Shown here: positions 16,573 through 24,889 of the stretch, in pieces
How the letters are laid out: each line of letters starts with the position of its first letter
Numbering within the stretch: position 1 is the first letter of the stretch
NCBI RefSeq assembly: GCF_018263855.1
Contig: NZ_CP073318.1
Coordinates: 10,478,001-10,542,000, forward strand
Length of the DNA stretch: 64,000 bases
Direction of reading: 5' to 3'
Source of the DNA: Kutzneria sp. CA-103260
Lineage (GTDB): Bacteria > Actinomycetota > Actinomycetes > Mycobacteriales > Pseudonocardiaceae
Made by a program: the position numbers and the translations under genes
Notes under the pieces: model-generated
Seen by the model: only the letters and a program-made list of their open reading frames with translations
Told to the model about the DNA's origin: nothing
Databases searched by the model: none

Positions 16573-17832
16573 GTGGCGTTGTGGACCGTGCACGGCGACG
16601 GTCGCCGTGTGACGGACGGCGAGGTGGTGGCCCCCGAGGAGCGGCTGAGCTGGCCGCTGACCGCCGGGTTCGGCCTCCAGCACGTCGCGGCCATGTTCGG
16701 CGCCACCGTACTGGTCCCGGCCAGCACCGGTTTCCCGGTGGCCACCACACTGCTGTTCTCCGGTCTCGGCACGCTGCTGTTCCTGCTGGTCACCCGCAAC
16801 CGGATCCCCAGCTACCTGGGCTCCTCGTTCGCGTTCATCTCGCCGCTGGCCGCCTCCCGGCTGGAGGGCCTGCCGGCGCAGCTCGGCGGCGTGCTCGCGG
16901 TCGGCGTGCTGCTGGTGTTCGTGGGCATCGCGGTCAAGGCGCTGGGCGTGCGGCTGCTGGAGTCGCTGATGCCGCCGGTGGTCACCGGCGCGGTGGTGAT
17001 GCTGATCGGGCTCAACCTGGCCCCGACGGCCACCCACAACTTCCAGAGCCAGCCCGGGCTGGCGGTGTTCACGCTGGCGGTCATCCTGCTCTGCGGGGTG
17101 CTCGGCCGCGGCCTGCTGTCCCGGGCCTCGGTGCTGGTCGGCATGCTCTCCGGCTGGCTGGCCGCGGCGCTGTTCGGCGGCATCGACTCGGACCGCCTCG
17201 ACGCTCTCGCCAACGCCGCCTGGTTCGGCTTCCCCCAGCTGACCGCGCCGGAGCTGCGTCCCAACGTGGTGCTCACCGTGCTGCCGGTCGTGGTGGTGCT
17301 GGTCGCGGAGAACGTCGGCCACGTCAAGGCGGTCGCCGCGGTGACCGGCCGCAACCTGGACGGCAACGTCGGCGACGCGCTGATCGCCAACGGACTGTCC
17401 ACCGCGCTGGCCGGCGTCGGCGGCGGCTCCGGCACCACGACCTACGCCGAGAACATCGGCGTGATGACCGCCACCAGGGTCTACTCGACCGCCGCCTACG
17501 CGGTGGCCGCGGTGTGCGCGATCGGGCTGTCTTTCTGCCCGAAATTCGGCACGCTGCTCAACACGATGCCGACCGGAGTTCTCGGCGGCGCGATGTTGCT
17601 GCTGTACGGACTGATCGCCTTGGTCGGTGTGCGGATCTGGCTGGACAATCGTGTCGACCTGCTCAACCCGGTCAATCTGATGATCGCGGGGGCGGCGCTG
17701 GTGGCCGGGGTCGGCAACCTCACCGTGCCGATCGGCGGCGTCGCGTTGGGTGGCATCGCCTGGGGCTCACTGCTCATCGTGGTCGGGCATCCCCTGCTCC
17801 GAACGCTGCACACGGCCCGTCGCCAAGTGTGA
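16573..17832 (+). CDS. uraA: NCS2-family uracil/xanthine permease
   Basis: 419 residues from GTG 16573, chosen for GGGGAGG seven nt upstream. The protein has 12-14 hydrophobic segments. It carries the N-terminal family motif GLQHVAAMFGATVLVPA and the NCS2 substrate signature GSGTTTYAENIGVMTATRVYS, close to the UraA form of this motif. This places it with proton-coupled uracil importers rather than xanthine/urate ones, although that split is an inference. A 10-bp hairpin overlaps its stop codon. pyrD, another pyrimidine gene, lies 2.3 kb downstream on the other strand. Confidence 0.9.
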   Translation: MALWTVHGDGRRVTDGEVVAPEERLSWPLTAGFGLQHVAAMFGATVLVPASTGFPVATTLLFSGLGTLLFLLVTRNRIPSYLGSSFAFISPLAASRLEGLPAQLGGVLAVGVLLVFVGIAVKALGVRLLESLMPPVVTGAVVMLIGLNLAPTATHNFQSQPGLAVFTLAVILLCGVLGRGLLSRASVLVGMLSGWLAAALFGGIDSDRLDALANAAWFGFPQLTAPELRPNVVLTVLPVVVVLVAENVGHVKAVAAVTGRNLDGNVGDALIANGLSTALAGVGGGSGTTTYAENIGVMTATRVYSTAAYAVAAVCAIGLSFCPKFGTLLNTMPTGVLGGAMLLLYGLIALVGVRIWLDNRVDLLNPVNLMIAGAALVAGVGNLTVPIGGVALGGIAWGSLLIVVGHPLLRTLHTARRQV

Positions 17833-17859
17833 TCGGTTCTGTTAAAAACACCGATCACA
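17828..17859 (+). terminator. Hairpin overlapping the permease stop codon
   Basis: TGTGATCGGT (17828-17837) pairs perfectly with ACCGATCACA (17850-17859) across a 12-nt loop containing TTAAAAAC. The stop codon TGA lies inside the left arm. Confidence 0.65.
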
Positions 17860-18006
17860 TTGAAAATCTCCCTGTTTCCTCAGCTTCTGCTCAGGGTTAG
17901 CCTTCCTGCTACCCGAGGGGGAGGGCTGCGGGACCCATTCCCTGTCGGGGGCTGAAATCTACCTCCGTGACTGTTTGTCGCGGGGACTTCAGAAGGGGCC
18001 GAATTC

Positions 18007-19998
18007 GTGCGAAGAACACCTGCGCTGCTGCTCGCGCTGGCGATGACCGGGGCTGGCATGGCCAGCCTCGTGCCGTCCGCCGCCGCGGCCGGCCAGTCCG
18101 CCATCCCGGACTCGCACCCGACCTGGGCCAGCCCGAACGCCAAGGTCGGCGACGCCGACACGGCGAGCAAGCTGACCTTCCGGGTCTACCTGAAGCTGGC
18201 CGACCAGGCCGGTCTCGAGGCGGCGGCCAACGCCGTGTCCGACCCGAGCAGCCCGTCCTACCGCAAGTTCCTCAGCACCGACCAGGTGCGCTCCCGCTTC
18301 GCGCCGACCGCGGGCGCGGTCGCCGCGGTGCGCAACTGGCTGACCCAGGCCGGCTTCGCCGCCGGCGAGGTGCCGGCCAACAACGCCTACGTCGAGGCCT
18401 CCGGCACCGTCGACCAGGTGCAGAAGGCGTTCGGCGTCACCCTGGGCGAGTACAAGGTCAAGGGCCAGACCCTGCGCTCCCAGGACCGCAACCTGACGGT
18501 TCCGGCCACGGTCGCGCAGTACGTCTCCGGCGTGATCAACATCGACCAGGCCGCCGCGCTGCTCAAGCCGTCCCACGTGGGCGCGGCCGGCGACGCCACG
18601 CCCGACGCGGTCGCCCAGCCGAAGGCGACGTCCCCGGCGGTGGCCCCGCCGCCGGCCGCGTTCGTCAACGCCGGTCCGTGCTCGGACTACTTCGGCCAGA
18701 AGACCGACACCACCGACCCGGCCTACGGCGGCCAGCAGCTGCCGTACGCGGTCTGCGGCTACACCCCGTCCCAGCTGCGCTCGGCCAGCCAGCTCGACCT
18801 GGCCGCCCGCGCCGGCCTCGACGGCCGCGGCGTGACCGTCGCCATCGTGGACGCCTTCGCCTCGCCGACGCTGTACGCCGACGCGGCCGAGTACGCCCAG
18901 CGGCACGACCCGTCGCACCCGCTGACCAAGGGCCAGTACAGCCAGATCGTCTACCCGCCGACGCCGGGCTCCGAGGACCCCTCGCAGTGCGACGCCTCCG
19001 GCTGGTACGGCGAGCAGAGCCTGGACGTCGAGGCAGTGCACGCCATGGCCCCGGCCGCGAAGATCCTCTACGTGGGCGGTGCCGACTGCTCCGACGTGGG
19101 TCTGGACAAGGCGCTGAACACGATCGTGGCCAAGAACCTGGCCCAGATCGTCTCCAACTCCTACGGCGACACCGGCGAGGACATCCCGGCCGACGAGGTG
19201 CAGGCGTTCCAGACCATCGCCATCCAGGCGGCGGCCGAGGGCATCGGCGTGTACTTCTCCTCCGGCGACAACGGTGACGAGAGCCACCGCCTGCCGGCCC
19301 CGTCCGCGGACTTCTCCGCCTCCAGCCCGTGGGTGACCGCCGTCGGCGGCACCAGCCTGGGCATCGGCAAGGACGGCCGCAAGACGCTGGAGACCGGCTG
19401 GTCCACCGGCAAGTCCACGCTCACCAGCGGCGCGTGGAGCCCGGCCGCCCCGGGCGCCTGGCTGTACGGCGCGGGCGGCGGCACCTCGGTGCTGTTCCCG
19501 GAGCCCAACTACCAGAAGGGTGTCGTGCCGGACGCGCTGGCCAAGCAGAACCAGACCGGCAACAACCGCGGCCGCGTCGTGCCGGACATCTCCATGGACG
19601 CCGACCCGACCACCGGCATGCTGATCGGCCTGCACCAGACCTTCCCCGACGGCACCGTGAAGTACAGCGAGTACCGCATCGGCGGCACGTCGCTCGCGTC
19701 GCCGCTGATGGCCGGTCTGATGGCCGTCGCCGACCAGCTCGGCGGCCGGCACGGGTTCATCAACCCGTGGCTGTACAAGGCGCTGGCGCACACCCCCGCG
19801 GTGAGCGACGTCAAGCCGGTCACCGGCGCCGGTGAGGTCCGCGTGGACTACGCCAACGGCATCGACGACGCCAACGGCTTCATCCGCACGGTCCGCTCGT
19901 TCAACCACACGGGCCAGACCATCCAGACCACCCGTGGCTACGACAACGTCACCGGCGTGGGCACGCCCAACGGCCTGCTCTTCCTGGGCCTGATCTAG
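18007..19998 (+). CDS. Secreted S53 sedolisin-family peptidase with propeptide
   Basis: 663 residues from GTG 18007 after AGAAGGGG. The signal peptide (RRTPALLLALAMTGAGMASLVPSAAAAG) ends near residue 29. A pro-kumamolisin activation domain follows (about 45-190, with FRVYLKLADQAGLEAAANAVSDP and KAFGVTLGEYK). The catalytic residues are E336 and D340 (GEQSLDVEA), oxyanion D421 (SSGDNGD) and S562 (GGTSLASP). The C-terminal VTGVGTPNG loop is at the position of the family calcium site. Sedolisins are acid-active, pro-sequence-dependent serine-carboxyl proteases. It is followed by two hairpins and is convergent with pyrD. A second, propeptide-less family member lies at 27950-29191. Confidence 0.93.
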   Translation: MRRTPALLLALAMTGAGMASLVPSAAAAGQSAIPDSHPTWASPNAKVGDADTASKLTFRVYLKLADQAGLEAAANAVSDPSSPSYRKFLSTDQVRSRFAPTAGAVAAVRNWLTQAGFAAGEVPANNAYVEASGTVDQVQKAFGVTLGEYKVKGQTLRSQDRNLTVPATVAQYVSGVINIDQAAALLKPSHVGAAGDATPDAVAQPKATSPAVAPPPAAFVNAGPCSDYFGQKTDTTDPAYGGQQLPYAVCGYTPSQLRSASQLDLAARAGLDGRGVTVAIVDAFASPTLYADAAEYAQRHDPSHPLTKGQYSQIVYPPTPGSEDPSQCDASGWYGEQSLDVEAVHAMAPAAKILYVGGADCSDVGLDKALNTIVAKNLAQIVSNSYGDTGEDIPADEVQAFQTIAIQAAAEGIGVYFSSGDNGDESHRLPAPSADFSASSPWVTAVGGTSLGIGKDGRKTLETGWSTGKSTLTSGAWSPAAPGAWLYGAGGGTSVLFPEPNYQKGVVPDALAKQNQTGNNRGRVVPDISMDADPTTGMLIGLHQTFPDGTVKYSEYRIGGTSLASPLMAGLMAVADQLGGRHGFINPWLYKALAHTPAVSDVKPVTGAGEVRVDYANGIDDANGFIRTVRSFNHTGQTIQTTRGYDNVTGVGTPNGLLFLGLI

Positions 19999-20010
19999 TA
20001 GCTCGACACA

Positions 20011-20052
20011 CGTGTGGCGCCTGCCCGATTCTCCCGGGGCAGGCGCCACACG
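20011..20052 (+). terminator. Strong terminator after the sedolisin gene
   Basis: A perfect 16-bp stem, CGTGTGGCGCCTGCCC with its complement, around a 10-nt loop, 12 bp after the stop. Confidence 0.85.
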
Positions 20053-20076
20053 CGTTTGTCAAGCCCTTGTTGTTTG

Positions 20077-20119
20077 GAAAGGACCATTCCACGCGTTCAA
20101 CGTGCGAAATGGTCCTTTC
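20077..20119. terminator. Second hairpin with the GTTCAAC loop, between convergent genes
   Basis: GAAAGGACCATT pairs with AATGGTCCTTTC (12 bp). A 4-bp inner helix CACG/CGTG closes the loop CGTTCAA. It lies 17 bp before the pyrD stop and so may serve both strands. Loop and general stem design match the hairpin at 16193-16241. Confidence 0.75.
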
Positions 20120-20135
20120 ACGCAGCTGTGGGAGC

Positions 20136-21155
20136 TCAGCGCAGGGAGCGGTTGATGCGGCGGATCAGGCCGGGGCCCTCGTAGATGAAGCCGGTGTAGA
20201 CCTGCACGAGGTCCGCGCCGGCGTCGATCATGCGCTGGGCCGAGTCGGGGTCGAAGATGCCGCCGACTCCGATGATCGGCAGGCGGCCGCCGGTTTCCTT
20301 GTGCACCAGGCGAACCACCTCCAGCGCCCGGCCGGCCAGGGGGCGTCCGGACAGGCCGCCGGCCTGCGCGGCCTTGGCCTGGTCGGCGGGGGCGAGGCCG
20401 TCGCGGCCGAGGGTGGTGTTGGTGGCGATCACGCCGCTGATCTCGTGCTCGCCGCAGACCTCCAGCAGCTCTCCGATGGCGCTGTCGGTCAGGTCGGGGG
20501 CGATCTTGACCAGCAGCGGCCGGTTGCCCTCGTTCTCCTCCTGCACGCCGGCCAGCAGCTCGTTGAGCGCGGCCCGGTCCTGCAGCGAGCGTAGGCCGGG
20601 GGTGTTGGGGGAGCTGATGTTCACGGCGAAGTAGTCGCCGTGCGGGCCGAGCACCCGCATCGAGTGCCGGTAGTCCTCGACGGCCCGTTCCACCGGCGTG
20701 ACCTTGGACTTGCCGAGGCTGATGCCCAGCGGCACGCTCAGCGGCCCGAGCCGGGACAGCCGATCGGCAAGCGCTTGCGCGCCCCGGTTGTTGAAGCCCA
20801 TCCGGTTGATCACGGCTTCACTGTCGGGCAGCCGGAACAGCCGCGGCCGGTCGTTGCCGGGCTGGGCGTGCCGGGTGACCGTGCCGACCTCGACGAAGCC
20901 GAAGCCCAGCGCCGGCCACGCGGGCAGGGCGACGCCGTCCTTGTCCATGCCGGCGGCCAGCCCGACCGGGTTGGGGAAGTGCACGCCGAACACCGTGCGC
21001 GGCGCGACCACGCCGTACCGGGCCCGGAGCGCCGAGAGCACCGGCGGCATCCCGGCGACCCGCCGCAGCACGCCCATCGTGCGCTCGTGGGCCACTTCGG
21101 GGTCGCCCCCGCCGAACCGGAACAACGTCCTGCGCACCAGCTGCTTGTACACCAC
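20136..21155 (-). CDS. pyrD: Dihydroorotate dehydrogenase (quinone), class 2
   Basis: 339 residues from GTG 21155. The N-terminal helix (VYKQLVRRTLFRFGGGDPEVAHERTM) is the membrane-association segment of class 2 enzymes. The TIM-barrel follows with GLAAGMDKDG, VEVGTVT, NRMGFNNRGA and FAVNISSPNTPGLR, and the phosphate-binding GVGGIFDPDSA loop near the C-terminus. It oxidises dihydroorotate to orotate using FMN and passes electrons to quinone, at the cytoplasmic membrane. It stands alone, divergent from the NLR-like gene with 89 bp between starts. Confidence 0.96.
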   Translation of the reverse strand: MVYKQLVRRTLFRFGGGDPEVAHERTMGVLRRVAGMPPVLSALRARYGVVAPRTVFGVHFPNPVGLAAGMDKDGVALPAWPALGFGFVEVGTVTRHAQPGNDRPRLFRLPDSEAVINRMGFNNRGAQALADRLSRLGPLSVPLGISLGKSKVTPVERAVEDYRHSMRVLGPHGDYFAVNISSPNTPGLRSLQDRAALNELLAGVQEENEGNRPLLVKIAPDLTDSAIGELLEVCGEHEISGVIATNTTLGRDGLAPADQAKAAQAGGLSGRPLAGRALEVVRLVHKETGGRLPIIGVGGIFDPDSAQRMIDAGADLVQVYTGFIYEGPGLIRRINRSLR

Positions 21156-21230
21156 GACCCCTATCGTGCCTGGTCACGGGCCGTGCACGGACAGCGACCA
21201 CCGGTGGTGTGACGCAGCCGACGCCCGGAG

Positions 21231-21236
21231 TAGCCT
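21231..21236 (+). promoter_or_regulatory. -10 box (TAGCCT) of the NLR-like gene, leaderless arrangement
   Basis: TAGCCT ends 8 nt before GTG 21245. There is no Shine-Dalgarno, so the transcript would begin at the start codon. Confidence 0.5.
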
Positions 21237-21244
21237 AGATCGTC

Positions 21245-23176
21245 GTGACCGGGGGAGTGCACAACGAGTTCAGTGGCCGCGCCGACTACATCGTCCAATG
21301 CCGCGACCTCTACGTGAACACGGGCGAGGAAGCGCCGGTCCCCCGCATGTTTACCGCGCCGGAGCCGCTGGTCGACCGGCGCGACCAGGTGCGCGATTAC
21401 GGCGACGCCCCGGGGATCGTGCTCTACGGCTCGCCCGGTGTGGGTAAGACCTGGCTGGCCCGGCGGCTGCTGTTCCGCCCGGAGGGCCGCCTGCTGCATG
21501 CCACGCTCGGTGCCACCGACCCGGAGCTGGTGCTGGAGGATCTGCTGATCCTGCTGGGGGTCAAGGGTTTCAACCTGCCCCGCACGCTGACCGGCAAGGT
21601 CGGGCTGTTCCGCACGGTCACCGAGGCCAACCCGGTGGGACTGCTGCTGGACGACGCCGTGACCGCCGCGCAGGTGGAGAATCTGTTGCCCGGCGGCGAG
21701 AGCCGGGTCGTGGTCACCAGCCACCGGCCGCTGAGCGGCCTCGGCCTGCTGCCAGTGCCGCTGGCCGAGTTCGACGACGAGCACGCCTACGAGCTGCTGG
21801 GGGTGCGCAACGCGAAGCTGATCAAGGTGTGCGGCCGGCTGCCGGAGGCACTGTCGGTGCTCGGCCGGGTGATCGCCGACAACCGGCTGACGGAACGCCA
21901 GGCGGAGCGCAAACTGTCGGATGGCAGTGCTGTGCTCAAGCTGTTGGCCAGGGAAGGCAGGGCGATCTTCGAAGTGTCGTACCAGAGTCTGCCGCCCGCG
22001 GCGGCGCGTCTGTACCGGCTGCTGGCCATGCATCCCGGCGCCGACTTCGCCGGCGAGCTGGCCGGGGCGCTGGATCCCGACGGCGAGGACCTGCTTGACA
22101 CGTTGGAGGACGCGAACCTGCTGCGGGCCGCGCACGGCGACCGCTACTCGTTCAACCCGCTCGCCCTCGGGCACGCCCTGCAGCAGCTGCACCGCACCGA
22201 CAGTGCGGCCGAGCAGTTGGAAGCGCTGCAAGCCATGGTGTGGTGGTACGTGGATCGGGCGATCGCCGCGGACAAGGTGATCTCGCCACGGCGGTGGCGG
22301 CTGAGCGAGCGGTACCGGGACGTGCCGGCCTTCGCGGGCGACGAGGCCGAGGCGATGGACCTGCTGGAGCCGGACCGCGCCAACTTCGTGCAGGTGGTGA
22401 CCGCGGCGTACGAGTCCGAAATGGACGATGCGGTGCTGGCGCTGGCGGAAGCGTTGTGGGGCCTGCACTTCGGCCGCAAACTGTACACCGACTGGAAGAC
22501 CGTCAACGAGGTCGCGGTCCGGGCGGCGCGGCGGCGGGAGGATCCCCGGGCCGAGGCGCGGATGCATTGCCAGCTCGGGTTCCGCCACTACGAGCTGGAC
22601 GATTTCGCCACTGCCAGGGAGGAGTTCGCCGCGGCGGTCGCGGTGGAGCCGGCCGACCACCACCAGGGACTGGCCACCGACCTGGAGTCGCTGGCGTTGG
22701 CGCACTACAGTCTCGGCGAGTTCGCGGCGGCGCTGGACTGCGTCGAACGGGCGATTCCGCTGGCCTCCCAGGACCAGCAGCGGGCGCTGCTCGGCCACCA
22801 TCGGGCCCGCTTCCTGTCCGCGCTGGGCCGCTACGACGAGGCGTTCGCCGGTCTCGGCGAGGCGCTGAAGCACATGCAGGGCGTGGGCGATCAGTACAAC
22901 GAGGCCCGGGTGCTGACCAGCATCGGCGAGACGTTCCTGCGGACCGGCGAGCCGGCCAGAGCCGCCGCCGAGCTCGAACGTGCGCTCCAGGTGATGGTGG
23001 CGAGGCGCCGGATGTTCCAGGAGGCCGTTGTCCGCGGCCTGCTCAGCCAGGCCCACGAGCAGTTGGGCGACCGGGAAGCGGCGCTGGCCGAGGCCCGGAA
23101 GGCGCACGCCATCCTGCACGTGTTGGAGCATCCGCGCGAACCCGTTGCCCGGCAACGGGTCGACGACCTCAGCTGA
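21245..23176 (+). CDS. NLR-like NB-ARC/TPR protein with N-terminal amyloid-type motif
   Basis: 643 residues from GTG 21245. Residues 5-24 read VHNEFSGRADYIVQCRDLYV, a short Asn/Gly/Gln motif like those placed at the N-terminus of bacterial NLRs that signal by amyloid templating. A STAND/NB-ARC ATPase follows, with Walker A GSPGVGKT (62-69), Walker B GLLLDDA (about 132-138) and a winged-helix region. From about 390 the protein is a TPR solenoid with repeated Ala/Leu/Tyr helices (for example YELDDFATAREEFAAAVAV, HYSLGEFAAALDCVERA). This is the plan of an intracellular pattern sensor that oligomerises on ligand binding. The paired effector candidate is at 24890-25270. Its stop overlaps the convergent neighbour by 8 bp. 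Confidence 0.85.
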   Translation: MTGGVHNEFSGRADYIVQCRDLYVNTGEEAPVPRMFTAPEPLVDRRDQVRDYGDAPGIVLYGSPGVGKTWLARRLLFRPEGRLLHATLGATDPELVLEDLLILLGVKGFNLPRTLTGKVGLFRTVTEANPVGLLLDDAVTAAQVENLLPGGESRVVVTSHRPLSGLGLLPVPLAEFDDEHAYELLGVRNAKLIKVCGRLPEALSVLGRVIADNRLTERQAERKLSDGSAVLKLLAREGRAIFEVSYQSLPPAAARLYRLLAMHPGADFAGELAGALDPDGEDLLDTLEDANLLRAAHGDRYSFNPLALGHALQQLHRTDSAAEQLEALQAMVWWYVDRAIAADKVISPRRWRLSERYRDVPAFAGDEAEAMDLLEPDRANFVQVVTAAYESEMDDAVLALAEALWGLHFGRKLYTDWKTVNEVAVRAARRREDPRAEARMHCQLGFRHYELDDFATAREEFAAAVAVEPADHHQGLATDLESLALAHYSLGEFAAALDCVERAIPLASQDQQRALLGHHRARFLSALGRYDEAFAGLGEALKHMQGVGDQYNEARVLTSIGETFLRTGEPARAAAELERALQVMVARRRMFQEAVVRGLLSQAHEQLGDREAALAEARKAHAILHVLEHPREPVARQRVDDLS

Positions 23177-24884
23177 CGGTCACCCGCGCCGCGGCCAGCT
23201 CCGACAGGGGGCGGCCGGCGAGGTGCCAGGCGTACGCGGCCGAGGCCAGCACCGTCGGGTCCGGGCCGGTCAGGCGGACCGTGCCGGCGTCGCGAACGTC
23301 GGCTACGCAGGCGGTTCCGTCGATCTCGGCGACGACCCGCGCGCCCGGGTGCCGGCCGGAACCGATGACCACATCGGCCAGGTTGACCCAGTGAGTGTCC
23401 ATTGAGGACTCGAAGGCGACGAGGTGGGAGTCGGCGGGCTCCCATTTGGTGCCGAGCGTGACGGCCGCGGGCAGCCGAGTGACGTGCACGGTGTCGCCCT
23501 CGACGACGGCCTGCACGACGAGCGCGCCATCGGTGGGATAGGGCTCGACCGGCGCCGGCGGGGGAACTGCCAGCACGGCCGGTTCGCGCGCCGGCTCGTC
23601 GATGTCGAGAATGTCGTAGCAGACGGATCGTAGGCGCAGCAACGCCTTGCCGGGGTGGGAGGTGGTCAGCTCGGTCACCGCGCCGAAGTCCACCGGCCGC
23701 CGGATCGCCGCGTCGACCTGCGCCGCCGCCGGAATGTCGTCGGCCAGCGCGGGAGCGACTGCCCCGAGCTGACCGACCGGCGAGGACGGGTCGACGGCAT
23801 CCTCGGGAAACTGGCCCAGCAGCACCGGAATCCCCAGCGCGGCCCCGTAGAACGTGGTCGAGCCATGGTCGCCGAGCACGCAGTCTGCGGCGACCAGGGC
23901 CGCCCGCCAGCCGTCCATCGGCGGCACCACCATCAACCCGGACCGCATCGCCTCCGCCAGCCAGCTGCGGACCTGCCAGGCGCCGTGGCCGTGCCAGATG
24001 TTCGGGTGCAGCACGGCGACCACCCGGTGCGAGTCGACCGGGAGCTCCGCGACGATCCGGGAGAACAGCTCCGGCCGGGCCCCGAACAGCGAGTTGACGC
24101 CCCAGGTCGAGCTGATCACGACCAGCCGCTGGCCGTCACCGACGCCGAGGGCCGCCCGGTAGGCCGCCCGCCAGGGCCGGCTGGCCAGCAGTCGGTCGAA
24201 GCACGGATCCCCGGCCACCACGGCGTTTTCCACCGCCGGCGGGCAGGATCGGGCGAGCCGGGCCAGCTGCTCGTCGTGGGTGAGCACGAACGCCTCGGCG
24301 ATGGGCTCGCCGTCCCGCAGCAACTGCTCCGCGCCCAGGCCGAACGAGGCTCGCGGCCATCGCTCGGCGTCCAGCCCGGTCGACGTCTCGCCCCCGCTGC
24401 TCGGCCCGATCGAGTTCTTGTCTCCCGTCGACCGCACTTCGCCCGGCCCGGCGGTCGCCCCCGCACGTCGCGAGTCGCTTTTCGCTTTTCGCTTTTCGCT
24501 TTTCGCTTTTCGGGGCGAGTATTTATTGTAGCCAGTTCCGTGGCCGACGATGACCAATGGGGCCAGCAGTTCGTGCAGGTCACCGCCCTGGCTGGCGGAG
24601 ATCGCGAGATCGAACGGCAGCTGCACGGCCTGTTCCCACGGCACGAAAACGCCGCCCACAGCGGCGATCGCCGCCGGCACGCCGTCGATGAACGGCGAGG
24701 ACCGCGTCCAGGTGAACACCACCTGCACCCGTGGATCCGCCTCGAACACCGCGAGCACGTCCAGCAGCCGGGTCAGCGCCGTGACGTTGTGCACGACGGC
24801 CAGCACCTGGCGTTGGGCGGCCACGGTGCGCCAGGTCGGCGCGTGCGGGCCGACGGGCACCCGCACCCAGGGTGGTTCGACCAC
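23169..24884 (-). CDS. Glycosyltransferase-like (GT-B, CDP-glycerol-transferase-like) protein with heptamer-repeat insert
   Basis: 571 residues from GTG 24884, six nt after the stop of the upstream effector-like gene. The fold looks like a GT-B enzyme: AQRQVLAVVHNVTALTRL at the start, LVIVGHGTGYNKYS, then LVVISSTWGVNSLFG, VVAVLHPNIWHGHG and a second-domain motif LVAADCVLGDHGSTTFYGAALGIPVLL. The SSTWG and GDHGSTTFY pieces are like those of CDP-glycerol glycerophosphotransferases and related putative enzymes, but the function is not established. Between the first and second domains (residues about 120-140) lies a highly basic insert (KAKSEKRKAKS) encoded by a slippage-prone repeat. The gene is transcribed with the effector-like gene and converges on the NLR-like gene. 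Confidence 0.7.
   Translation of the reverse strand: MVEPPWVRVPVGPHAPTWRTVAAQRQVLAVVHNVTALTRLLDVLAVFEADPRVQVVFTWTRSSPFIDGVPAAIAAVGGVFVPWEQAVQLPFDLAISASQGGDLHELLAPLVIVGHGTGYNKYSPRKAKSEKRKAKSDSRRAGATAGPGEVRSTGDKNSIGPSSGGETSTGLDAERWPRASFGLGAEQLLRDGEPIAEAFVLTHDEQLARLARSCPPAVENAVVAGDPCFDRLLASRPWRAAYRAALGVGDGQRLVVISSTWGVNSLFGARPELFSRIVAELPVDSHRVVAVLHPNIWHGHGAWQVRSWLAEAMRSGLMVVPPMDGWRAALVAADCVLGDHGSTTFYGAALGIPVLLGQFPEDAVDPSSPVGQLGAVAPALADDIPAAAQVDAAIRRPVDFGAVTELTTSHPGKALLRLRSVCYDILDIDEPAREPAVLAVPPPAPVEPYPTDGALVVQAVVEGDTVHVTRLPAAVTLGTKWEPADSHLVAFESSMDTHWVNLADVVIGSGRHPGARVVAEIDGTACVADVRDAGTVRLTGPDPTVLASAAYAWHLAGRPLSELAAARVTVS
24476..24510 (+). repeat. Five tandem copies of the heptamer CGCTTTT
   Basis: Five perfect 7-bp units lie inside the minus-strand glycosyltransferase-like gene, followed by CG GGGC. 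On the coding strand they read AAAAGCG. Seven is not a multiple of three, so gain or loss of one unit shifts the frame. The local base composition (AT-rich) is sharply unlike the flanks. Confidence 0.9.
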
Positions 24885-24889
24885 GTCGG

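Noticed and set aside
24476..24510. The heptamer tract as a CRISPR or origin-type repeat
   Set aside because: Units are only 7 bp, contiguous with no spacers, and lie within a reading frame.
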